From an uncultured Candidatus Saccharibacteria bacterium (lineage in GTDB: Bacteria > Patescibacteriota > Saccharimonadia > Saccharimonadales > Saccharimonadaceae): a stretch of DNA of 64,000 bases. The notes beneath the pieces are model-generated. The model did not search any database. It worked only from the letters and a program-made list of their open reading frames with translations, and was not told where the DNA came from. Each line of letters starts with the position of its first letter. Position 1 is the first letter of the stretch. The position numbers and the translations under genes are program-made. The stretch is from positions 1-64,000 of the forward strand of contig CALIQQ010000016.1 in assembly GCA_938043965.1 (NCBI GenBank). The letters are read 5' to 3'. Shown here one piece after another: positions 7,297-15,659 of this stretch.

Positions 7297-8985
7297 TCAT
7301 TTTTTCAAGCTTTTTACAAATTCATTAAATAGCGGGTGTACTGTAATTGGACGCGATTTAAATTCTGGGTGTGCCTGCGTTGCAATAAAGAATTTCTTAT
7401 CCAGCGCTTCCACGAATTCCACCAACTTTCCGTCTGGCGAAGTACCAGAAACAATTAGCCCGCCTTTCTCAATGTCCGCCAAAAACTTTTGGTTCACTTC
7501 ATAACGGTGACGATGGCGCTCAGTCGTTTTTACTGTGCCGTCTTTATGATAAGTTCCCCACCAATCTTTTGATCCAGCCACTTTGCCAGATTTCAAATCA
7601 TCAATCGCCCTACGATAAATTTCTGCCGTTTTAGTTTTTGCCTTCAAAGTTGCCACGTAGTCACCTAGTCGCATCGTGCCACCAGTTGACTCTTTCCCCT
7701 TTTGATCATCCATAATATAAACTACATTTTCTTGAGTTTTCTGATCAAATTCCTCCGAGTTAGCTTCTTCTAGACCAGCCCTGCGCGCTGCCGCCACACA
7801 AGCCATCTGAAGCCCCAGGCATAACCCAAGGTATGGTTTATCTTCTTTCAGCGCAAAAGTTGCTGCTGCAATTTTACCTTCTGCTCCTCGCGCACCAAAA
7901 CCGCCAGGTACCACAATTCCATCCACCGCTTTCAAAGCTTTCAGTGCTTTCTCGTCTTTTTCTGCTAATTTTTCAGCGTTAATCCACTCAATCTCTAGAT
8001 TAACTTCATTCCATGCTGCCGCTGCTTTCAAGGACTCCGTCACACAAATATAGGTATCTTCATTTCCTACGTATTTCGCCACTAAACCGACTTTCACTGT
8101 CTCGTCATATTTTTTCGCTCGTCGTTTCGAAAAATCTTCCCAGCGTGACAAATCCGGCTCAGAGTCATCATTCACAAAATCATTCAAAATCGTCAGGACG
8201 CCCGACTTCAAGACATTAAATGGCACGTCATACACCGAATCAATATCTGGTAAATTCACCACTGCATCTTCCGAAATACCTGCGAATCGTGCAATCTTCT
8301 CACAAATCTCCCGCTCCGCTGGCTTTTCTGTTCGCACACATACGATATCTGGAATAATTCCAAATCCTCGCAAATCTTTCAACGCATTTTGCGCTGGCTT
8401 CGTTTTTAATTCTTTTGAAGTGTTAATCCACGGCACATACACCACGTCAATATATAGACAATTCCTTCGTCCCACTCGATTCGCAAACAACCTAATTGCC
8501 TCGATGAATGACAAGCCCTCATAATCACCCACGGTTCCACCAATTTCTACGATATGGATATCTGAATCCTTTGATGCCATCTCAATTTTTTCTTGCACCA
8601 AATTCGTAAAGTGCGGTACTAATTGCACCGTTTTTCCGCCAAATCCGCCTGCGCGCTCCCGCTCAATCAACTCTTTAAAAATTGAACCAGATAAAGTAAT
8701 CGAATACTTTGAGGTCTCAAAATCCAAAAACCTCTCATAATGCCCAAGGTCCAAATCCGTCTCCACCCCGTCATGCGTCACATAGCATTCACCGTGCTCA
8801 ACTGGATTTAGCAGTCCAGCGTCCACGTTTAGATATGGATCGCATTTTTGCATCGTCACCTTGTAACCCTTCGCCTTCAAAATTGCCCCCATCGAAGCCG
8901 CGGTAATACCTTTGCCAACTCCAGATAAAACCCCTCCGGTTACAAAGATATATTTGCATTTTTTATTTTTACTAGCATTAACCAT
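7297..8985 (-). CDS. pyrG: CTP synthase
   Basis: Glutamine-dependent amination of UTP to CTP. The N-terminal amidoligase domain begins with the P-loop-like GGVLSGVGKGITAAS. The class I glutamine amidotransferase domain has the nucleophile Cys in GLCLGLQ and the catalytic His-Glu in AHPEFKSRP. The ATG at 8985 (MVNASKNKK) is chosen over the GTG 30 nt upstream because a GGAGAGAGG site lies just before it and conservation begins here. The product is 562 aa. The leader is about 65 nt after a TGA-TAAAAT -10 near 9052-9057. A weak GGGC/GCCC stem places the ribosome binding site in its loop. Confidence 0.95.
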   Translation of the reverse strand: MVNASKNKKCKYIFVTGGVLSGVGKGITAASMGAILKAKGYKVTMQKCDPYLNVDAGLLNPVEHGECYVTHDGVETDLDLGHYERFLDFETSKYSITLSGSIFKELIERERAGGFGGKTVQLVPHFTNLVQEKIEMASKDSDIHIVEIGGTVGDYEGLSFIEAIRLFANRVGRRNCLYIDVVYVPWINTSKELKTKPAQNALKDLRGFGIIPDIVCVRTEKPAEREICEKIARFAGISEDAVVNLPDIDSVYDVPFNVLKSGVLTILNDFVNDDSEPDLSRWEDFSKRRAKKYDETVKVGLVAKYVGNEDTYICVTESLKAAAAWNEVNLEIEWINAEKLAEKDEKALKALKAVDGIVVPGGFGARGAEGKIAAATFALKEDKPYLGLCLGLQMACVAAARRAGLEEANSEEFDQKTQENVVYIMDDQKGKESTGGTMRLGDYVATLKAKTKTAEIYRRAIDDLKSGKVAGSKDWWGTYHKDGTVKTTERHRHRYEVNQKFLADIEKGGLIVSGTSPDGKLVEFVEALDKKFFIATQAHPEFKSRPITVHPLFNEFVKSLKK

Positions 8986-9088
8986 CGGGCTACCTCTCTC
9001 CTTTCGCCCACGCACTTTTACGTTAATATAAAACCTCTTATGTTTAACCTTATTTTATCATAACCACGACAAAATAAAGCCAGTTTAT

Positions 9089-9820
9089 CTATTTTGAGTT
9101 AATTAAATCTTGTCGCTGCGAATAATATAAAACTGTATATTGCTGATAAAGCTCATTGTATTTTTTGATTTTATTCTTAAAATCTTCTCCTGGGTCAATT
9201 GTGTAGACTACAAATTTCAGTGGTGAATTTTTCCCGCCACAAATCTCCCTCGTCTCACCGTAAGCTAAAGCGCCAGGAATACTAATTTCCCTTACGCCGC
9301 CAACTTTCATTCCGATCACACCTTCCGACCAGCCAGCAATCAAGTTTGTTTTTCCTGCCTCATATTCTAGTGGGCTCTTCAAGCTTTTTGGATTTTCAAA
9401 ATTGTCAAATGATGAATCAAACACCGACTCGTCTGTACACCAACCAATGTAATAACCGTAGTAGCTCGAATCTTTCGTAATTTCCGGCCCATTACCAACC
9501 ACAAGATCCTCTGTCTTTAACCCGGCATCATCCACCGCCTTGGCATTATAAGCTTTTGCCTTTGAACGATATTTGCTTAACGTTTCGTAGTGTTTTTTCG
9601 ACAATTCTTCCGAATCTTTTGTAAGCTCTTCTTTTGCCGCACTCAACTCTTTTTCCACTTTTGTCAGCTCTGCTGTTGCGCTTGCATTAGTCTTCTTTTG
9701 CTTTTCATTTGAAAGTACAATCAAGGCATACACCGCAACCGTTGAAAATAACATCAAAAATGCGATAATTCCCACCACAAGTCTAGTCTGCCAAGTGGTC
9801 TTAAGTTGTTTTTGCTCCAT
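9089..9820 (-). CDS. Membrane-anchored FKBP-type peptidyl-prolyl isomerase
   Basis: Cis-trans prolyl isomerase predicted to act on proteins outside the membrane. It has one N-terminal transmembrane anchor (about 14-36), a Lys/Glu-rich coiled-coil stalk (about 45-90), and an FKBP domain (about 105-210) with the diagnostic LIAGWSEGVIGMKVGGVREI and IPGALAYG. Two cysteines at 128 and 194 in the FKBP domain could form a disulfide. The start has an excellent AAGGAGGT site. It follows pheT with a 20-bp gap and probably shares the pheS promoter. A role in folding exported surface proteins or pilins is inference. Confidence 0.9.
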   Translation of the reverse strand: MEQKQLKTTWQTRLVVGIIAFLMLFSTVAVYALIVLSNEKQKKTNASATAELTKVEKELSAAKEELTKDSEELSKKHYETLSKYRSKAKAYNAKAVDDAGLKTEDLVVGNGPEITKDSSYYGYYIGWCTDESVFDSSFDNFENPKSLKSPLEYEAGKTNLIAGWSEGVIGMKVGGVREISIPGALAYGETREICGGKNSPLKFVVYTIDPGEDFKNKIKKYNELYQQYTVLYYSQRQDLINSK

Positions 9821-9840
9821 TTTACCTCCTTGAATCTGTC

Positions 9841-12270
9841 CTAAACGATTTCCGCGCCAAGCTCAGACATTTTCTGTTCTATTCTATTCATTATAGCAGA
9901 AATTTCCTCTGCCTCCAGCGTTTTTTCCGTGTTCGCAAATGATAAATGAAAACTTACGTTTTTCGAAGTCTTATCTTCTCCTTGATAAATTGAGACCGGC
10001 ATTACCTCAAAAATAATCTTGTCCATCATCTCAAACACTTCAGTGATTTTTGCCTCCAACAGCCCATATTCAAGTTCCTCCCTCACTTTTACAGTCAGGT
10101 CTCGTTCCACATATGGAAATTTTGAAATTTTCAGCTTCAAAGCCACGGCTCGTTTCACTTTTACAATTTTATCTAAGTTTAGTTCTAACCCCGCCGCTTG
10201 TTTAATTTTGAATTTCTTCAGCACTCTTGCCTTAATTTCACCAACTACACCAATCGTTTCCCCAGCTAAAGTCACTTTAGCTGAACGAACTTTTTCAAAG
10301 TATGGCAGCTCTTCTAGTGTATTTTCCTCCAAACGAAAATCAATTTTCAATTTCCTGCCTAGCTCCATCAACATCATTTTGGCAAAGTAAAAATCTTCTG
10401 TCGATAACACCGCTAAATGATTTTGCATTTCCGGCACCCGCTCATCCGTCAAACCTAAACTTTTTCGCGTCACTTGATTGAATTCATATAGTGTAAATTC
10501 TTTGTGCCCTGCTCGTATATTTTCATACATTTTATCCATCAAAGATGGCGTAATCGATTGGCGGAAACATTGCAGCTCTGGCGAAATTGAGTTCACAATT
10601 TCGTACGAATCATCATAATTTTCCCCCACTTTTTCCTGCAAATCTTTCGACACGAACGAATAAGTCAGAACTTCGTTACAGCTCAAATTATCTGACAAAA
10701 TTGCTCTCAGTTCGCGTTTCAACTCAAACATTGGATTTTTCCTCACACCAACAAACGGTCTCAGCGGTAAACTTTTTGGAATGTTGTCATACCCTCTTAG
10801 TCGCCCAATTTCTTCAATCACATCTTCTTTAATTTTCACATCAGTCCGCCATTCCGGCACCGTCACCCTAAGCTGTTCATCTACTACTTCCACTAAAAAT
10901 CCAACGTTTCTAAGCGTTGTCGCCATTTCTTCTGGAGTATATTTCGTTCCAAGCAAATTATCTACATCTGAACTTTCTAGTTCAATTTCGATCGACTCAG
11001 TGCCCTCATATTCATCGGCAAAGCCACTAACCTCTTTCGCTTCAACTGACAATTTTTCCATACATTTAATTAACGCTGACACCGTACCCGCCGCTGGCTG
11101 ACCTTTTGTAAAGCGCGTAATTGCTTCCGAAAAAATGCCGTGCGCCATTTGCATTTTACGTTCATTATAAAGACTAAAAGTTGCCGACTCCAAAATAATT
11201 TTTGTAGTATTCGCATCAATTTCCGTCGCCGCGCCACCCATTGCTCCAGCCAACGCCACCGGTACACCATTCGAACAAATCACAATGTCCGACTCAATTA
11301 AATCAATTTCTTTTCCGCCAATCAATTCTAATTTTTCGCCCAACTTTGCCGCACGCACACTAATTTTACAAGTTTCTACTCCACCCACTTTTACAAATTT
11401 ATCGTAATCAAACGCATGTAGTGGCTGACCCGTTAAAAGCATCGTTATATTTGTTGCATCAACAATTTTTGAAATTTTCTTCATGCCTGCTTTTGCTAAA
11501 AATACATCATCTAGCGTAAGATATTTTTCCGTTTCCGTAGCCGAATTTAAATTCGTTTTATTAGTCTCAAAAATCGCTGCCGAGTAGCGTGGACAAAGTT
11601 TTTTATCTTCCACTAAAACTTCAATTCGCTCTTTAGCGTTTAATTCCGTAAGTTCTACTGTCGTTTTATTTTCTGGCTCTTTAAAGCGAACTCCTAGAAT
11701 TCCCGCTACTTCTCTCGCAAAACCAATCAGACCAAACGTATCCGGGCGATGTGTCAAAGATTTATTTTCAATATCTAAAATTACGTCGTTCAATCCGAAC
11801 TTTTCCGCAAAATCATCGCCCGCCTTAGCAAAAGCCGGGTCAATTTCTACAATACCAGAATGGTCATCACCAAGATCAATTTCGTCTAACCCAGCCAGCA
11901 TGCCGTTTGATTCATAGCCCCTTAATTTGCGCACCGATAACTCAAAATTTTCCGTACCATAAGTTTGCGGCACAATACAGCCCGGCGCAAACCAAACTGC
12001 CAACATTCCTGCATACACATTTGGTGCCCCACAAACCACCTGCACCAGTTCGCCCGCTCCAGCATCAATCATACACAGGTGTAAGTGCGTTTCTGGAATA
12101 TCCTCACACGTCACAACTTTGACAATTTTGATGCCTTTATATTTTTTTGCTAAATCAATCGTTCCCTCAACTTCAACCAATCTTGAGCCGATCAATTTCA
12201 CTAATTCTTCAGTCGAAACTTCTGCCGGAATTTCAACTAATTTTTTAATCTCATTTAAAGATACTAACAT
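9841..12270 (-). CDS. pheT: Phenylalanine--tRNA ligase beta subunit
   Basis: Beta subunit of the alpha2beta2 PheRS, which binds tRNA-Phe and edits misacylated Tyr-tRNA. Domains in order: EMAP/tRNA-binding OB fold (about 40-150, with VVCGAPNV), B3/B4 editing domain (about 205-385), B5 domain (about 410-480), catalytic-like core, and the C-terminal ferredoxin-fold anticodon-binding domain (about 715-809, with SKFPYVERDLTV). The length of 809 aa is normal. The ATG overlaps the pheS stop as TAATG, indicating translational coupling and equal subunit output. Confidence 0.96.
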   Translation of the reverse strand: MLVSLNEIKKLVEIPAEVSTEELVKLIGSRLVEVEGTIDLAKKYKGIKIVKVVTCEDIPETHLHLCMIDAGAGELVQVVCGAPNVYAGMLAVWFAPGCIVPQTYGTENFELSVRKLRGYESNGMLAGLDEIDLGDDHSGIVEIDPAFAKAGDDFAEKFGLNDVILDIENKSLTHRPDTFGLIGFAREVAGILGVRFKEPENKTTVELTELNAKERIEVLVEDKKLCPRYSAAIFETNKTNLNSATETEKYLTLDDVFLAKAGMKKISKIVDATNITMLLTGQPLHAFDYDKFVKVGGVETCKISVRAAKLGEKLELIGGKEIDLIESDIVICSNGVPVALAGAMGGAATEIDANTTKIILESATFSLYNERKMQMAHGIFSEAITRFTKGQPAAGTVSALIKCMEKLSVEAKEVSGFADEYEGTESIEIELESSDVDNLLGTKYTPEEMATTLRNVGFLVEVVDEQLRVTVPEWRTDVKIKEDVIEEIGRLRGYDNIPKSLPLRPFVGVRKNPMFELKRELRAILSDNLSCNEVLTYSFVSKDLQEKVGENYDDSYEIVNSISPELQCFRQSITPSLMDKMYENIRAGHKEFTLYEFNQVTRKSLGLTDERVPEMQNHLAVLSTEDFYFAKMMLMELGRKLKIDFRLEENTLEELPYFEKVRSAKVTLAGETIGVVGEIKARVLKKFKIKQAAGLELNLDKIVKVKRAVALKLKISKFPYVERDLTVKVREELEYGLLEAKITEVFEMMDKIIFEVMPVSIYQGEDKTSKNVSFHLSFANTEKTLEAEEISAIMNRIEQKMSELGAEIV

Positions 12271-13214
12271 TAAAACTCCTTTAGAAAATCTAATTTACCA
12301 CTCTCAAAATATCTCACATCATCCAGCAAGTATTTCATCATCACAAGCCTATCAATTCCACCGCCCCATGCAAAACCTTTATATTTTTCCGGGTCAATTC
12401 CCGCACTCTTCAGTACATTTGGATGAATCATACCGCAACCCAAAAGCTCCAGCCAGCCGTCACCTTTTCCACCCAATGTTTTTGGTTTTTCTACTAGCAG
12501 CTCAAACGATGGCTCCGTAAATGGAAAGTATCCAGGCTGAGTTTTTACTCTCAAAGTTTCACCATAATATGTTTCAAAGAAATTCTTAAAAATGCCGAGT
12601 AATTCCCCCATTGTTGCCTTTTCCGCCACATAAATACCTTCGCATTGATAGAATGTGTGTTCGTGTGTCGCATCGACATCCTCATTGCGAAAAACTCGGC
12701 CAGGAATTACCACCGCAATTTGCTCACCCTTTTCTAACTGGTCTCGATGCGTCGTCAATACTCGGTTCTGCATCGCCGAAGTGTGCGCAATCGGAATAAA
12801 GCCTTCCTTGGTCCTAAAAGTATCATAACCATCTCGCGCCGGATGCCCTTTTGAAAAGTTAAGCGAGTCAAACATATGAAATTCGTCGTCCAGCTGACGT
12901 GGCTCCATTACCTCAAACCCCATTGCTTGGTAAATATCCACGACATAATCAAGCTCTGTCATCAGTGGATGCTTCGAACCTTTTTTAAGGTTTAAAATCT
13001 TTGCATTTAAATCAGCCGGGGCTGTAATATCAAGTGCCGTCACCGCACTGTCTTCCGCTGCCTCTTCCGCCAGTCTAATTTTTTCTAAAATTGCCTGCTT
13101 CTTTTTATTCATTTCTACGCCAAAAATTCGCTTCTCTTCCGGCGATAACGTTTTGATTTTGGCATATTCCTGATTGAGCTTTTTCAGCTCATCTTTCAAC
13201 TTCTCAATTTCCAT
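12270..13214 (-). CDS. pheS: Phenylalanine--tRNA ligase alpha subunit
   Basis: Catalytic alpha subunit of PheRS, class II fold. Motif 2 (IPGRVFRNEDVDATHEHTF) and motif 3 (GFAWGGGIDRLVMMKY) are clear, as is the N-terminal coiled coil. The ATG at 13214 (MEIEKLKDEL) is preferred over longer in-frame starts because the -10 box TATAAT ends 7 nt upstream, and the next upstream ATG overlaps the -10 itself. This gives 314 aa, slightly short for PheS. It heads the pheS-pheT group, probably with the FKBP gene. Confidence 0.95.
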   Translation of the reverse strand: MEIEKLKDELKKLNQEYAKIKTLSPEEKRIFGVEMNKKKQAILEKIRLAEEAAEDSAVTALDITAPADLNAKILNLKKGSKHPLMTELDYVVDIYQAMGFEVMEPRQLDDEFHMFDSLNFSKGHPARDGYDTFRTKEGFIPIAHTSAMQNRVLTTHRDQLEKGEQIAVVIPGRVFRNEDVDATHEHTFYQCEGIYVAEKATMGELLGIFKNFFETYYGETLRVKTQPGYFPFTEPSFELLVEKPKTLGGKGDGWLELLGCGMIHPNVLKSAGIDPEKYKGFAWGGGIDRLVMMKYLLDDVRYFESGKLDFLKEF

Positions 13215-13221
13215 TAGTTTC

Positions 13222-13227
13222 ATTATA
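13222..13227 (-). promoter_or_regulatory. -10 box of pheS, leaderless
   Basis: TATAAT on the minus strand, 7 nt before the chosen pheS ATG. There is no TG extension. Confidence 0.6.
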
Positions 13228-13320
13228 CTCCACTCTCTTAAAATCACAAAATCTCTTATCACTTTCTTCCCCACTTTTTCATTCCTCGCCTCCGCTCTTT
13301 TCAAAATCGCCCATCCGTGG

Positions 13321-13326
13321 TATAAT
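13321..13326 (+). promoter_or_regulatory. Extended -10 promoter of tRNA-Lys
   Basis: TGG-TATAAT, 18 nt before the first base of the tRNA. Confidence 0.65.
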
Positions 13327-13344
13327 AAAGAATGTAACCAGTAT

Positions 13345-13421
13345 GGTCCGGTAGCTCAGCTGGTTAGAGCACGAGCCTCTTAAGCTTGGTGTCGTGGGTT
13401 CAAGTCCCACCCGGATCACCA
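13345..13421 (+). tRNA. tRNA-Lys (anticodon CTT), CCA encoded
   Basis: A complete cloverleaf can be drawn: acceptor GGTCCGG with CCGGATC (one G-T pair), D stem GCTC/GAGC, anticodon stem CGAGC/GCTTG with loop CTCTTAA (anticodon CTT at 13379-13381), T stem GTGGG/CCCAC with loop TTCAAGT, discriminator A and genomic CCA. It reads AAG codons. Confidence 0.96.
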
Positions 13422-13462
13422 CATGAATTTTGGCCTAATTTTGGCCCTGAAATTAGACTTTG

Positions 13463-13498
13463 AAACGATTCTTTATAAATATAAAGGATCGTTTTTTT
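13463..13498 (+). terminator. Rho-independent terminator after tRNA-Lys
   Basis: A long hairpin with arms AAACGATTCTTTATA and TATAAAGGATCGTTT, closed by one T-G pair, is followed by a T run. Confidence 0.8.
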
Positions 13499-13613
13499 GT
13501 TAGCCAATTTCAAGGTTCAAGAATCTTAGAAATTTATTATTTCTATTAAGCTAGGATCTGTTTTCACCCCCAAAACTACTCACACCTTCCCCACGCTTCA
13601 TCATTAAACCTGT

Positions 13614-14732
13614 TTAGTCGCTCATATCCACATCAAGCGTCACCATCACCGCATACCCCTCAAACTCTGACCTCACCTTATCGCGAATTTCTCGATAAAT
13701 TTGATCGCGCTTCTTCGTCTTAAAATCAATAATAATGTCAAATCTAATCGTTTTGTCATCCTTATCTAAATAAAATCCGTGCATCTGCAAAACTTCTTTA
13801 TAAGAAGACACAATTTGCTCAACTTTTTTCTTCGCCTCGATATTCGCTTTATCCTTCGTACTAACCGAATAAATCCCAATCGTATGCAAAACTACTCCAT
13901 ATTTTTCCGAAACTCGTTTCATAATACTACGCGACATTTTATCTATCTCAACCGCGTTCATCGTGTCCGGTACTTCAACGTGAATTGATCCTAAGTACTT
14001 ATCCGGGCCATAGTCGTTCAAAACCAAATCAAACGCCCCCTTAACATCTTCTTCCTGCATCACTTCTCTTTTAATTGCCTTCGCCAAATTACCATCAATT
14101 CGCATCCCCAGCACATTATCAATTGCTCCCTTAATTAACTCTAAGCCAGCCTTCATGATAAATATCGATAGTAATACACCCACATACGCTTCCAAATTAA
14201 CTTGAAACATCATATAGATTATCGCTGAAGCTAATACTGAAATTGACAAAATTGCATCATTAAATGCATCAGCCCCACTCGCCACTAATGAATTTGAGCT
14301 AATATCACGCCCCTTCTTTTTCACATATAGCCCCAATCCAAACTTCACTATAATACCAGCCATTACAATTACCAAAGTCGGCACACTATACTCAACTTCT
14401 TCCGGCATAAAAACTTTTTTTGCTGATTCAACAAATGCCGCCATACCAGCATAAAGCACAATTGCTGATACAATCATTTCCGTCACATATTCAATTCGGC
14501 CGTGTCCATAAGGATGCTCTTTATCCGGCGCTTTATTCGCCAACTTCGTACCGATAATCGTAATAATACTCGACATTGCATCACTCAAGTTATTTACCGC
14601 ATCCGAAATAATCGCGATCGAGTTCGAAATTAGGCCAACCGTCGCCTTAAAAATCACTAATACTAGGTTCGTAATAATACTTATTACACTAGTTCTAACA
14701 ACTATTTTTTCGCGTTCACTTCTTGTTTTCAT
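13614..14732 (-). CDS. Cation diffusion facilitator family transporter
   Basis: Proton-coupled exporter of divalent metals (Zn, Mn, Fe or Co) in the cytoplasmic membrane. It has six predicted transmembrane helices in the first 210 residues, with the metal-site motifs SDAVNNLSD in TM2 and GADAFNDA in TM5 and the family-typical HPYGHGRIEY loop. A cytoplasmic ferredoxin-like dimerisation domain follows. At 372 aa it is longer than the usual 290-320: residues after about 305 form an extra mixed alpha/beta region with IIDFKTKKR and VTLDVDMSD. The leaderless -10 is at 14739-14744. Metal specificity cannot be read from the sequence with confidence. Confidence 0.92.
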   Translation of the reverse strand: MKTRSEREKIVVRTSVISIITNLVLVIFKATVGLISNSIAIISDAVNNLSDAMSSIITIIGTKLANKAPDKEHPYGHGRIEYVTEMIVSAIVLYAGMAAFVESAKKVFMPEEVEYSVPTLVIVMAGIIVKFGLGLYVKKKGRDISSNSLVASGADAFNDAILSISVLASAIIYMMFQVNLEAYVGVLLSIFIMKAGLELIKGAIDNVLGMRIDGNLAKAIKREVMQEEDVKGAFDLVLNDYGPDKYLGSIHVEVPDTMNAVEIDKMSRSIMKRVSEKYGVVLHTIGIYSVSTKDKANIEAKKKVEQIVSSYKEVLQMHGFYLDKDDKTIRFDIIIDFKTKKRDQIYREIRDKVRSEFEGYAVMVTLDVDMSD

Positions 14733-14738
14733 TCTTTG

Positions 14739-14744
14739 ATTATA
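14739..14744 (-). promoter_or_regulatory. Extended -10, leaderless promoter of CDF gene
   Basis: TGA-TATAAT on the minus strand, 6 nt before the ATG at 14732. Confidence 0.7.
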
Positions 14745-14880
14745 TCATTTTTTTAGCCACTTAACCTTGCCATAATTCTTCACCAAATTTTGCTCACTTA
14801 GCCATTTTATGTGTTCCCGAAAAATTCACCTTAAAAGTACCTTAACTTTTAAATAGTCCTGGCTTTTTACAATTCTGCGC

Positions 14881-14886
14881 TATAAT
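14881..14886 (+). promoter_or_regulatory. -10 box of the ABC/FtsX operon
   Basis: TATAAT about 100 nt before the ATG at 14988. The leader ends in an AAAGGAG site. I see no clear riboswitch or hairpin in it. Confidence 0.5.
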
Positions 14887-14987
14887 AAAATAAAGAATTT
14901 ATTAAAATTTTCGTTTTGAACTAATTCTCAGTCTAACCATAAACTAGAACTCGAAACTTAAATTTAAACTCTAGAAAGGAGTATTGG

Positions 14988-15659
14988 ATGAGTTTAATTG
15001 AGGCCAAAGATATTAAAAAGTCTTTTGGGAAAAAGACCCAGGCTCTTCGTGGCGCTAATCTTTCCGTACAGGAAGGTGAAGTTGTCGCCATTATGGGGCC
15101 TAGCGGTTCCGGTAAATCAACTTTACTTCACTGTCTCGCAGGCATCTTACCAGTCAGCTTTGGCAAAGTTATTTTTAATAGCCAAGATATCGGCAAGTAC
15201 TCCGATAAAAAACGCAGTAAATTAAGGCGCGAACATTTTGGCTTCGTTTTTCAATTCAGCCAACTTGTACCTGAGCTAACCGCTCTTGACAATGTCGCAT
15301 TACCGCTCTTAGTTAATGGTGTTAACAAAAAACAAGCTTATCTTGAAGCTAAGGCTTGGCTCAAAAGAGTTGGGGTCGAAAGTTGCGCCAATCAAATTCC
15401 GGGCGAATTATCTGGTGGACAAAATCAACGCGTAGCCATTGCTCGTGCCATGATCATTAAACCAAAAATTCTTTTTGCCGACGAACCGACCGGCTCTCTC
15501 GATTCCTCCAACTCCACTAAGGTTATGGAACTTTTTATTGAAACTGCTAAAGAAAATCACACCACTGTCATCATGGTCACTCACGAACCAACCATTGCCG
15601 CCTACGCCGACCGCAAAATCATCGTTCGCGATGGCGTTATTGACTCGGAGAACGCATAA
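14988..15659 (+). CDS. ABC transporter ATP-binding protein (FtsX-type partner)
   Basis: ATPase subunit of a type VII (MacB/LolCDE/BceAB-like) ABC system. Walker A is GPSGSGKS (about residues 36-43), the Q-loop is FVFQFSQL, the signature is LSGGQNQR, and Walker B is ILFADEPTG, with an H-loop in VTHEP. The length of 223 aa is standard. Its stop overlaps the start of the permease gene as TAATG. No sensor kinase or response regulator gene is adjacent, unlike classical bacitracin-type Bce modules. Confidence 0.93.
   Translation: MSLIEAKDIKKSFGKKTQALRGANLSVQEGEVVAIMGPSGSGKSTLLHCLAGILPVSFGKVIFNSQDIGKYSDKKRSKLRREHFGFVFQFSQLVPELTALDNVALPLLVNGVNKKQAYLEAKAWLKRVGVESCANQIPGELSGGQNQRVAIARAMIIKPKILFADEPTGSLDSSNSTKVMELFIETAKENHTTVIMVTHEPTIAAYADRKIIVRDGVIDSENA

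Noticed and set aside
8984..9012. pyrG regulatory hairpin hiding the ribosome binding site
   Set aside because: The stem is only 4-5 bp with a 14-nt loop; too weak to call a regulator without conservation data.
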